From assembly GCF_024436035.1 (NCBI RefSeq), contig NZ_JANFNG010000012.1, forward strand, positions 62,001 to 126,000: 64,000 bases of DNA. The letters are read 5' to 3'. The notes beneath the pieces were generated by a model. It made no database searches. It was not told the origin of the DNA and saw only the letters and a list, made by a program, of their open reading frames with translations. A program made the translations under genes and the position numbers. This DNA is from Streptomyces humicola (GTDB lineage Bacteria; Actinomycetota; Actinomycetes; Streptomycetales; Streptomycetaceae). Position 1 is the stretch's first letter; every line of letters starts with the position of its first letter. Of the stretch, positions 18,924-27,323 are shown piece by piece.

Positions 18924-18927
<4 letters not shown>
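18388..18927 (-). CDS. ahpD: Alkyl hydroperoxide reductase AhpD
   Basis: A 179-residue AhpD-type peroxidase/reductant. The redox motif CGQC with the following His (C134, C137, H141 in [10 protein letters not shown]) is intact. In actinobacteria AhpD regenerates AhpC. It overlaps the upstream ahpC gene by four bases and is cotranscribed with it. Length is normal. It converges on the AI-2E permease across a strong terminator. Confidence 0.95.
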
Positions 18928-20663
<1,736 letters not shown>

Positions 20664-20706
20664 TGCTACCTCCCGCGTTGTCATCAGCCTATCTATCGCA
20701 TACAGT

Positions 20707-20729
20707 GTTCGCGAACGGCGTTTGCGAAT
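20707..20729. promoter_or_regulatory. Probable TetR operator, two tandem sites
   Basis: GTTCGCGAAC (20707-20716, perfect palindrome) and GTTTGCGAAT (20720-20729, near palindrome) are 13 bases apart in the divergent TetR/hydrolase gap, immediately upstream of the hydrolase ribosome site. Confidence 0.7.
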
Positions 20730-20742
20730 TGGGAGGGATGCG

Positions 20743-21663
20743 ATGACGCGCTTCGCGCACAACGGCGAGATCCAGATCGCCTTCGAGGATCTGGGCGGCG
20801 CCGGCGGCGACCCGCTGTTGCTGGTCATGGGACTGGGCACCTCACGGTTCTGGTGGCCAGACGGCCTGGCGGCCGAACTCGTCGGCCGCGGCTTCCACGT
20901 CGTCGCCTACGACCAGCGCGACGCCGGTGAGTCCACCCACCTGCCGGACCGGCGCGTCGGCCCGCCGATCCAGGCCCTGCTGCGGCGCGGAGGTCCGGCC
21001 TACAGCGTCGAGGACCTCACCGACGACGCGGTCGCCGTCCTCGACGCCCTCGGCTGGGAGGGTGCCCACCTCTTCGGCCACTCAATGGGCGGGCTCATCG
21101 CACAGCGCATCGCGATCCACCACCCGAAGCGCGTGCTGAGCCTGGCCACCTCCTCGGCTGTCCCCAGCGACGCGAAAGGCCTGGGCGTCCTGCGTTACCT
21201 GCGCCTGGCATGCCTGCCCCGTTTCGCCCGGCTTCACTATCCCGAGACCCCTCAGGGCAACCTGGAGCTGGCCCTGGCTGTCGCCCGCATCCTGGCCGCG
21301 CCCGGCCAACACATCGACGAGCACGATGTGCGCGAGTTCGTGGACAAGGAGGCAGCGCACCAGGTCGCCAGCTTCCGCAACCAGAAAGCGCAGAGCCGCC
21401 AGATCGGCGCGAAGTGGCACAGCGGGTCACTGGCCCAGATCACCGTGCCGACCCTGGTGCTGCACGGTGAGCGCGACCCGCTTCTGCGCGTGGCGGCCGC
21501 GCGTGACATCGCCGCCGCCGTCCCCGGCGCACGGATGCGCCTTGTGCCCGGCGTCGGTCACTTCCTCGTCGGCGACGTCTGGGCGACCTACGCCGACGAA
21601 CTGCGCGCGCTCGCCGACCAGGCCCACGCACAACCACAAATCGAGGGGGTCACACACAGCTGA
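20743..21663 (+). CDS. Alpha/beta-fold hydrolase
   Basis: A 306-residue soluble esterase/lipase-type hydrolase. The nucleophile elbow is GHSMGG (S114), with the acid in HGERDPLL (D245) and the His in GVGHFL (H273). The oxyanion-region sequence LLLVMGLGTSRFWWP resembles streptomycete hydrolases near anthracycline-methylesterase (RdmC-like) proteins. Substrate unknown. The ATG at 20743 follows GGGAGGG. It is divergent from and probably controlled by the TetR repressor, so the pair may respond to a small ester or antibiotic. Confidence 0.88.
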   Translation: MTRFAHNGEIQIAFEDLGGAGGDPLLLVMGLGTSRFWWPDGLAAELVGRGFHVVAYDQRDAGESTHLPDRRVGPPIQALLRRGGPAYSVEDLTDDAVAVLDALGWEGAHLFGHSMGGLIAQRIAIHHPKRVLSLATSSAVPSDAKGLGVLRYLRLACLPRFARLHYPETPQGNLELALAVARILAAPGQHIDEHDVREFVDKEAAHQVASFRNQKAQSRQIGAKWHSGSLAQITVPTLVLHGERDPLLRVAAARDIAAAVPGARMRLVPGVGHFLVGDVWATYADELRALADQAHAQPQIEGVTHS

Positions 21664-21829
21664 CCGGCGGTCGCCGCCCGACGCACTCCTACGGGGCCCA
21701 CTGGAGCCGAACTGCCCTGTCGAGGAGATCCAAGGACACCCGACCCACAACTCCTGACAATTGCTCCGCGATGGGAGGCCCTGGCTCCGGTCGGGGCCTC
21801 CCGACGTGGGGTCGTCCTCGGGGTGGCGG

Positions 21830-22009
21830 TCACGTCGAGTTGCCTTGTTCGATCTGGTGGATGAGGCGTTTGAGGTGGGTGATTTCGTCTTGGAGCGCTT
21901 GGTCGCCGGTGGGGGTGAGGGTGATCCAGGTGCGGGGGCGTCGACCTTCATAGCCCTTCTCGATGTGGATCAGTCCGTTTCCCACGGTCTCTCCGAGATG
22001 ATCAGACAC
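21830..22009 (-). pseudogene. Truncated winged-helix regulator (C-terminal part)
   Basis: Sixty codons match the C-terminal half of a PadR/MarR-like winged-helix protein (LIHIEKGYEGRRPRTWITLTPTGDQAL, then a helix). The recognition-helix part upstream is missing; before VSDHL the reading frame continues into unrelated low-complexity sequence. No start with a ribosome site is visible. It is probably a remnant left by recombination at about 22010. Confidence 0.7.
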
Positions 22010-22054
22010 ACCTGGACCGTGCCGTTTGGCGTGCCGCACGCGTGCCAGACGGAG

Positions 22055-22094
22055 CGGGGAACACCGGGGACTCACGGGGAACAACGGGGAGTTG
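22055..22094. repeat. Ten-base tandem repeat around CGGGGA
   Basis: CGGGGA recurs exactly every ten bases four times (22055, 22065, 22075, 22085), with variable spacer AACA/CTCA/AACA/GTTG. It lies at the broken edge of the winged-helix remnant. No coding role. Confidence 0.6.
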
Positions 22095-22247
22095 CCTGTT
22101 CCATCGCGGTCAAGCCCGCGCCAGATGCGCGCCAGATCGGTCGGTACGTGACGGTCACTCAGGGGCACTACGGGGGCAAGGGTCCAACATCCGTCAAGGC
22201 AGGAAGCGCCGCAGGTCAAGAAGCTTGAGGACTGGCATCCTTGTAAA

Positions 22248-22275
22248 GCGGGGGTTCATCAGCTCGAACCCCCGC
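22248..22275. terminator. Ten-base-pair hairpin GCGGGGGTTC
   Basis: GCGGGGGTTC (22248-22257) pairs perfectly with GAACCCCCGC (22266-22275) around an eight-base loop. It could be a terminator orphaned by deletion; no intact gene ends nearby. The rest of 22010-22247 shows no gene. Confidence 0.45.
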
Positions 22276-22632
22276 ACGGCGATCACCGCCTGACCAGGCA
22301 AACCCCCTGACCAAGATCGGTATGGGTGCTTTCGCATGCGCATCTCTCACCCTAATAGGGCCGAACGATGCCACGTGTCTGGTCCGATTCCCGCAAGCGT
22401 ACGGGTGCCGATCTATTGCTCCAGGACAGGTCCAGCTCAAAGTTCCTCGGCTTGGCCTTGCTCGCCCGCTGGCTGTGGGCTGTACCGGTCAATCGTTCCG
22501 GCCGTTCTGGGGACGTTCCGCCGCCGGTGGCGCGTCGTCTGTCCTACCGGGGCATCCCTTTCGCCGGGGCAGGAGAACGCCAGCAGGGATAGGGCCGTCG
22601 GGCTATCCCGTTCATGAACAAGGAGCGGCTGA
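22276..22632. other. Intergenic region before the beta-helix gene
   Basis: No supported gene. Base composition is less GC-skewed at third positions than in neighbouring genes, so the short open frames here look random. An AAGGAGCGG ribosome site at about 22619-22627 serves the next gene. Confidence 0.5.
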
Positions 22633-23532
22633 ATGCTCGCGGGAACAGCTCAGGTGGTGCGGCACCGGTCTACGTCGGCTGTGGTGGTGGTAGCCATGGC
22701 GGCGGTTGGCCTAGCCCAGGCGGGCCCGGCCCAGGCCGCTCACCGCACTAGGGTGGACTGCAAGCACAACCCGTCAGCCCTAAAGACTGCGATCGCCACC
22801 GCCCCGCCGGGGGCGACCTTGTTCGTGAAAGGGACCTGCGTCGGCCCATTCACCATTCCCCAGAGCCTAACTCTGGTCGGGGTCGAACGCGCGATCCTCG
22901 ATGGCCACCACGCCGGCAATACCGTGACGGTCAATGCGGGCGCTCGGGTACGGCTGGTCAGATTGACCATTACCCATGGCAACGCCGGTCCCTTCGGCGA
23001 CGGCGGCGGAATCCTCAATAACGGCACGCTGACGCTCAACCAGTCCACGGTAAAGGACAGCACCTCAGGTGCTCCTGGCCAAGACGGCGACGGCGGCGGC
23101 ATCGAAAACGCTGGCGGCAGCACGCTGACGCTTGAGCGCTCCACCGTGAAGGACAACGCCGCGGGCTTCCTGGGCGGTGGCATCCTTAACAGATCTGGCA
23201 CCGTGATGCTGAACCAGTCCAGCGTGCGCGACAACACCGCCACCGATGGCGGCGGCATCTGGAACAACACCGGGACCACGGTGACGCTCAACGATTCCGA
23301 GGTGAGCCACAACGCGGCAACGGAACGGGGCGGCGGCATCTTCAACAACGGTGGCGGCACTGTGAGATTGAGCCGCACCGCAGTGCGAGGCAACATCGCG
23401 GTTGGCAACCCCGGCACCGTCGGTGGCGGCATCTTCAACGACGGGACAGTGACGCTGAAGCAGTCGAAGGTGCGGGATAACACCCCGGACAATTGCGCTC
23501 CGCCCGGCAGCGTCCCCGGCTGCGTCGGCTAG
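22633..23532 (+). CDS. Secreted right-handed beta-helix repeat protein
   Basis: A 299-residue exported protein. The signal peptide ends at AQA|AH (residues 33-35|36). The mature protein begins with an ordinary pectate-lyase-like rung (VDCKHNPSALKTAIATAPPG, then LFVKGTCVG) and then repeats a unit of the form GGGIxNxGTVTLxxSxVxDNxA about seven times, the pattern of polymorphic outer-surface parallel beta-helices. It is probably an adhesin or polysaccharide-binding protein; no catalytic residues are recognised. It has AAGGAGCGG before the ATG. It stands alone in the patchwork island. Confidence 0.85.
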   Translation: MLAGTAQVVRHRSTSAVVVVAMAAVGLAQAGPAQAAHRTRVDCKHNPSALKTAIATAPPGATLFVKGTCVGPFTIPQSLTLVGVERAILDGHHAGNTVTVNAGARVRLVRLTITHGNAGPFGDGGGILNNGTLTLNQSTVKDSTSGAPGQDGDGGGIENAGGSTLTLERSTVKDNAAGFLGGGILNRSGTVMLNQSSVRDNTATDGGGIWNNTGTTVTLNDSEVSHNAATERGGGIFNNGGGTVRLSRTAVRGNIAVGNPGTVGGGIFNDGTVTLKQSKVRDNTPDNCAPPGSVPGCVG

Positions 23533-23700
23533 CGCTCCTGGTCGGAGTGGGCTTCGTGCACAGACGGGGTGCCTCGCGCCATTACCGCGCCAGATCCAGC
23601 GGTCAGCGACGGTCGACAGCGGTGAATCACGGTGAGGACCGCTGGTCTTAGTGGTCGGCTCCGGAAGTCCTTCGGGGGTTGACCACTAGAGGGTGCGCCG

Positions 23701-24100
23701 GCCACCACCGTCGTCCAAGCCGTCGTCGACACCCACGCTCGCCGCATCACCGACAGCAGCGCCGGCCACCCGCCCCCCGGTCCTGCTCCACTAAGACGGC
23801 ACCTGCGATCTTCTGGACCAGGCCACCGACCCTCCGCTGGGAGCCCGCTCCAAACACCTCCCCCGCCTCCAGGCCAACTTGCCCTACACCCTCGCGCTCT
23901 ACACCGACGGCCTCATCGAACGCCGCGGCGAGGACATCGACGCCGGCCTGCAACGCCTCACCGACACGCTCGCCCGCTCTGCCCGCCATACCCCCGAACG
24001 CCTCGCCGACGCCCCGCTCGCGCACCTCGGCGTCAGCAGCGGCGCCCGCGACGACATCGCCCTGATCGTCTTCCGCCTTGACCCGCGCGCCGACACCTGA
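23701..24100 (+). pseudogene. Broken SpoIIE/PP2C-type phosphatase, C-terminal part
   Basis: Two reading frames together give the end of a PP2C_SpoIIE domain: AVVDTHARRITDSSAGHPPP, then, after a one-base frameshift at about 23782 and an in-frame TAA at 23791-23793, DGTCDLLDQATDPPLGARS, LPYTLALYTDGLIERRGEDID and ARDDIALIVFRLD. The N-terminal sensor and first half of the phosphatase are missing. A TTG-initiated 73-residue frame remains open from 23879 but could not form the active site. A full-length paralogue lies at 31289-33448. Confidence 0.8.
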
Positions 24101-24149
24101 GCGCCAACAGGTGGCGAACCCCGCCGCGTGTGGGTGGCGGATCCGGCTA

Positions 24150-24255
24150 TCCTGTTGTCAGGTGCAACTCCCAGGTGTGGCCGTACAGTCGGCCAGTTCC
24201 GCCGCTCGGGTGGAACGATCCGGTGTGATTCCGGGACCATGCGGTCAGACCCCGC
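24150..24255 (+). promoter_or_regulatory. FMN riboswitch (RFN element)
   Basis: Two conserved RFN blocks are recognisable: GGTGCAACTCCC at 24161-24172 and GATCCGGTGTGATTCCGGG at 24217-24235, with CAGACC-type sequence after it. They lie 86-190 bases upstream of the riboflavin-gene start. The 3' closing block departs from consensus. A GGCCCG/CGGGCC hairpin (24261-24282) follows and may be the expression platform. FMN binding would lower expression. Confidence 0.7.
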
Positions 24256-24340
24256 CCCTCGGCCCGCGGCTTTTCTCGGGCCCTCTCAAACCATCAACGG
24301 CGCTGTCGCAGCGCCTTGTGACGATGAGGGGTGTTGGCAC

Positions 24341-25561
24341 GTGTTCACTGGACGCATCGCTGAAGTCGGCGTCATCGACAGCATTGATGAGGACCTGGTC
24401 GGGGTGCGGTCACCCCGAGCCGCCGCCGGCGCCCAGCCGGGCGGCTCGGTATGCGTGAACGGAGTGCGGCTCACCGTACGGGCACTGTCCGACGGGGTCG
24501 CTGTCGCCACTGTGGCGGCGGAGACGAAGCGCCGGTCGACGTTTGATGTGCTCGCCGCCGGAGAACCGGTCAACGTCGAGCTTCCGCTGGCCGTCGGTGA
24601 CCGGCTCGACGGGCATCTGGTCCAGGGCTATGTGGACGCGGTCGGCAAGGTGGTGCGGGTCGAGGACGAGGGTGGCGGGTGCAGCCGGGTGTGGATCCGC
24701 CCGCCGGAGCGGTCGATGTCGCAGTTGTTCGCCAAGGCTCCGCTCGCGGTCGACGGGGTCAGCCTGACCGTCGCCGAGCGGCTGCGCGACCGGTTTTCGG
24801 TGGTCGTCCTTCCCGCTACCCGAGCGGCCACCACTTTGGAGCGGCTGGAGCCGGGGGTGAGGGTCAACCTCGAAGTGGACCTGATCAGCCGACTCACCAC
24901 GCGCAACCCCGACCGGGCACGCGGCTTCATCGACCGGATCGTCACAGGGCTGCCGTGGGCCGGTCATGTCGCCGGGAAACCGGGTGTGGAGAAGGTGGTG
25001 CGCCAACTGGCCGCGGGGGGAGGCGTGGTGGTGTGGGACCCGGCGACTGAAGGGGAGGGAGACGTGATCTTCGCCGGTGCCCAGCTGCCGCCCCAAGCAT
25101 TCACGTTCCTGCTTACCGAGGCATGCGGCCACACCACGGTGCCGTGCGCGCCGGAGGTGTTGGAGCGGCTGGAGATCGGCCCTATCCCGGGTGAGGGTGA
25201 CCGGCAGGGCACCGCCATGCACGTACCCGTCGACCTGGCCGCCACCAGCACCGGCGTCTCGGCGGCGGAACGGGCAGCGACCGTCCGCCGCCTGGCCGAC
25301 CCCGACGCACGGCCGGATGATTTCCTGCGCCCCGGCCATGTCTTCCCGCTGCGCGCCCGTCCAGGGCTGCTCGCCGAACGGCAAGGACACACCGAAGCCA
25401 CCGTCGCGCTGTGCCTGGCGGCCGGCCTGCCGCCGGTCGGTGTGTGCTGCGAGGTGATGAATCCGGACGGTCTCATGGCCCAGGCTGCTGACTTGGAAGC
25501 CGCCGCGCTGCGCTGGGGGATGCCGCTGGTGGACATCTGCGACCTGCGGGCCTGGCTGTGA
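24341..25561 (+). CDS. Riboflavin synthase-DHBP synthase fusion (RibE-RibB)
   Basis: A 406-residue fusion. Residues 1-200 contain two lumazine-binding (riboflavin synthase alpha) repeats, beginning MFTGRIAEVG, with second repeat LAVDGVSLTV. Residues about 210-406 are a 3,4-dihydroxy-2-butanone-4-phosphate synthase (EGEGDVIFA, QGTAMH, GHVFPLRA, GHTEA). There is no GTP cyclohydrolase II domain, which usually follows RibB in RibBA. Some conserved residues differ: RLTV for CLTV, QGYVD for QGHVD, and ATEGEGD for DRENEGD. The GTG start gives the normal N-terminus. An FMN riboswitch precedes it; the truncated methyltransferase gene overlaps its stop. Confidence 0.85.
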   Translation: MFTGRIAEVGVIDSIDEDLVGVRSPRAAAGAQPGGSVCVNGVRLTVRALSDGVAVATVAAETKRRSTFDVLAAGEPVNVELPLAVGDRLDGHLVQGYVDAVGKVVRVEDEGGGCSRVWIRPPERSMSQLFAKAPLAVDGVSLTVAERLRDRFSVVVLPATRAATTLERLEPGVRVNLEVDLISRLTTRNPDRARGFIDRIVTGLPWAGHVAGKPGVEKVVRQLAAGGGVVVWDPATEGEGDVIFAGAQLPPQAFTFLLTEACGHTTVPCAPEVLERLEIGPIPGEGDRQGTAMHVPVDLAATSTGVSAAERAATVRRLADPDARPDDFLRPGHVFPLRARPGLLAERQGHTEATVALCLAAGLPPVGVCCEVMNPDGLMAQAADLEAAALRWGMPLVDICDLRAWL

Positions 25562-25801
25562 GCACGAGGGGGTCCGATGTCTACGACGACCCGGGGTTCT
25601 TTGCGAGATACCAGCGCATGCGCGCTGAACATGCGGGGCTCAACGAAGATCTCGAACAGCCTGCCTTGGCCCGCATGCTCCCGGACGTGGCCGGGATGGA
25701 CGTGCTCGACCTCGGGTGTGGCGCCGGCTCCCTCGCGCGCCGACTCGCTGAGTGCGGCGCCCGGTCGGTGCTCGGCGTGGATGCGTCAGCGCGAATGCTG
25801 G
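25558..25801 (+). pseudogene. Class I SAM methyltransferase, truncated after motif I/II
   Basis: The frame starts at a GTG in a GTGA overlap with the rib fusion gene and encodes about 81 residues of a methyltransferase: FFARYQRMRAEHAGLNEDLE, motif I VLDLGCGAGSLA and the following acidic loop LGVDASARML. At about 25801 the homology stops and the frame runs into the antisense of an IS630 fragment. Two thirds of the enzyme are missing, so it is inactive. Confidence 0.82.
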
Positions 25802-25900
25802 GAGGATTCTTCCTGGTGATCGGCGGTGTGCCGGTCGAGCCTGGCCAGCAGATCGTCCAGGTCGGAGGTGGTGAACTTCCACTGGAACGGCTGTGCCGTG
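25786..25900 (-). mobile_element. IS630-family transposase C-terminal remnant
   Basis: On the minus strand a 38-codon stretch reads AQPFQWKFTTSDLDDLLARL, the typical C-terminus of streptomycete IS630 transposases, ending at a TGA (25788-25786). It abuts the methyltransferase break. The rest of the element is absent. Confidence 0.72.
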
Positions 25901-25908
25901 GCGTGGTG

Positions 25909-26115
25909 TCAGTCCTCCTTGGGCGGCCGTCCGCGGCGCGGGATCGGCTGGACCGCGCGTGGGAGGCGTCCCGCCTCCGACAAGGCGCGGCGCAGCAGGA
26001 ACTCGATCTGGGCATTGGTGCTGCGCAGCTCGTCCGCCGCCCACCGCGCGAGCGCGTCGTGCACGGCCGGGTCGAGCCGCAGCAGCACCTGCTTGCGTTC
26101 GGGCCTTTCCGTCAC
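25909..26115 (-). CDS. Small ribbon-helix-helix-like DNA-binding protein
   Basis: A 68-residue basic protein: KQVLLRLDPAVHDALARWAA, NAQIEFLLRRALSEAG, and a GRPPK tail. This is the layout of Arc/CopG-like ribbon-helix-helix proteins. The GTG start lies in a GTGA overlap with the end of the SPFH gene, so it is translationally coupled to it. The pairing is found in streptomycetes; the RHH protein may regulate the operon or act as an antitoxin-like factor, but no toxin is visible. Confidence 0.82.
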   Translation of the reverse strand: MTERPERKQVLLRLDPAVHDALARWAADELRSTNAQIEFLLRRALSEAGRLPRAVQPIPRRGRPPKED

Positions 26116-27053
26116 TGGTACAGGGAGCCGGTGTTGAGGACCGGCTGGGCCGCGCGTTCGCCGCAGAGCACGACCAGCAGATTGCTGACCATCGCGGCCT
26201 TGCGCTCCTCGTCGAGCTCGACCAGGCCCTGCTCGGCGATCCGGGCGAGCGCGGACTCCACCATGCCGACGGCGCCGGCGACGATGGTCTTCCGCGCGGA
26301 GACGATCGCGCCCGCCTGCTGGCGCTGGAGCATCGAGGAGGCGATCTCCGGTGCGTACGCGAGGTGGGTGAAGCGGGACTCGATGATCTTCACTCCGGCC
26401 GATTCGACGCGCGCCGCGATCTCGGCGGAGAGCTGCTCGGTGATGATCTCGGCGTTCTCGCGCAGGCTCAGCTCCTCCTCGCCGTGGGCGTCGTAGGCGT
26501 ACTTGGTGGCGATGTGGCGCACGGCGGTGTCCGTCTGGATTGCCACGAAATCCGTAAAGTTGTCCACTTCGAAGACGGCCTGCGCGGTGTCCGCGACCTG
26601 CCACACCACGACGCAGGCGATCTCGATCGGGTTGCCGTAGGCGTCGTTGACCTTCAACACCTCGGTCTCGTTGTTCCGCAGCCGGGTGGAGATCGTGCGG
26701 CGGCTGGTGAACGGGTTGACCCAGCGCAACCCGTCCTGCCGGATCGTGCCCTGGTAGCGGCCGAAGAGCTGGCAGACCCGGGCCTGGCCGGGGGCGACCT
26801 GGGTCAGGCCGCGCAGCATGACGACGTCGGCGGCGATCACCAGGGCGCCGCAGATGGTCAGGGCGGCGGAGGCGCCGCCGTGGCCGCCGCTCCTCGCCCC
26901 GGCGCCGGAGACGATCAGCGCGATGCCGCCGGCCAGCACGAGCAGCGCGAGCAGCAGGAACGGCAGGCCCGGCATGCCGAGTGCGCGGCGTTCCGTGATC
27001 CGCGGCCTGGGCATCTCCGGTATGTCGGTGGGCCGGTTCTCGACGGCGGTCAT
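26112..27053 (-). CDS. SPFH/Band-7 domain membrane protein
   Basis: A 313-residue flotillin/prohibitin-like protein. Two hydrophobic helices at about 27-70 precede the SPFH domain (GLRWVNPFTSRRTISTRLRN, VVVWQVADTAQAVFEVDNF) and a helical tail with SARKTIVAGAVGMVESAL. Such proteins form membrane microdomain scaffolds. The ATG at 27053 follows AAGGGGGAG; the longer frame to 27119 is rejected. It is the first gene of a two-gene operon with the RHH protein. Confidence 0.92.
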   Translation of the reverse strand: MTAVENRPTDIPEMPRPRITERRALGMPGLPFLLLALLVLAGGIALIVSGAGARSGGHGGASAALTICGALVIAADVVMLRGLTQVAPGQARVCQLFGRYQGTIRQDGLRWVNPFTSRRTISTRLRNNETEVLKVNDAYGNPIEIACVVVWQVADTAQAVFEVDNFTDFVAIQTDTAVRHIATKYAYDAHGEEELSLRENAEIITEQLSAEIAARVESAGVKIIESRFTHLAYAPEIASSMLQRQQAGAIVSARKTIVAGAVGMVESALARIAEQGLVELDEERKAAMVSNLLVVLCGERAAQPVLNTGSLYQ

Positions 27054-27128
27054 GGCTCCCCCTTGAGACGTGGTAAGGCGTTCGGCCTGGTGGCGGCCGG
27101 TCGGTGTGCGGTTGCTCACCCTAGCAAG

Positions 27129-27138
27129 GTGATATCAC
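27129..27138. promoter_or_regulatory. Palindrome GTGATATCAC upstream of the SPFH gene
   Basis: A perfect ten-base palindrome 76 bases before the SPFH start, in the 270-base gap shared with the divergent penicillin-binding protein gene. It may be an operator; the regulator is unknown. Confidence 0.3.
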
Positions 27139-27323
27139 ATTTTCCGAGGCCCTAAACCGGGGACGGGTGATCCTGAATGGTTCCCATGGGGCGGCGTGGG
27201 CCTTCTCACGTACCGAAATTATGCGACTTTAGGCAATTAAAGGCCGGAACCGGTGCTAGCTTCGTCGATCGCGCGTTCGTGCGAGCGCGTGCGCGACTGT
27301 TGGCGAGGTGAGGAGACCGGTAC

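Noticed and set aside
22248-22275. tRNA-like arm or attachment site at GGGGGTTC...GAACCCCC
   Set aside because: Only a simple hairpin; no acceptor stem, anticodon arm or CCA-like end can be built around it.
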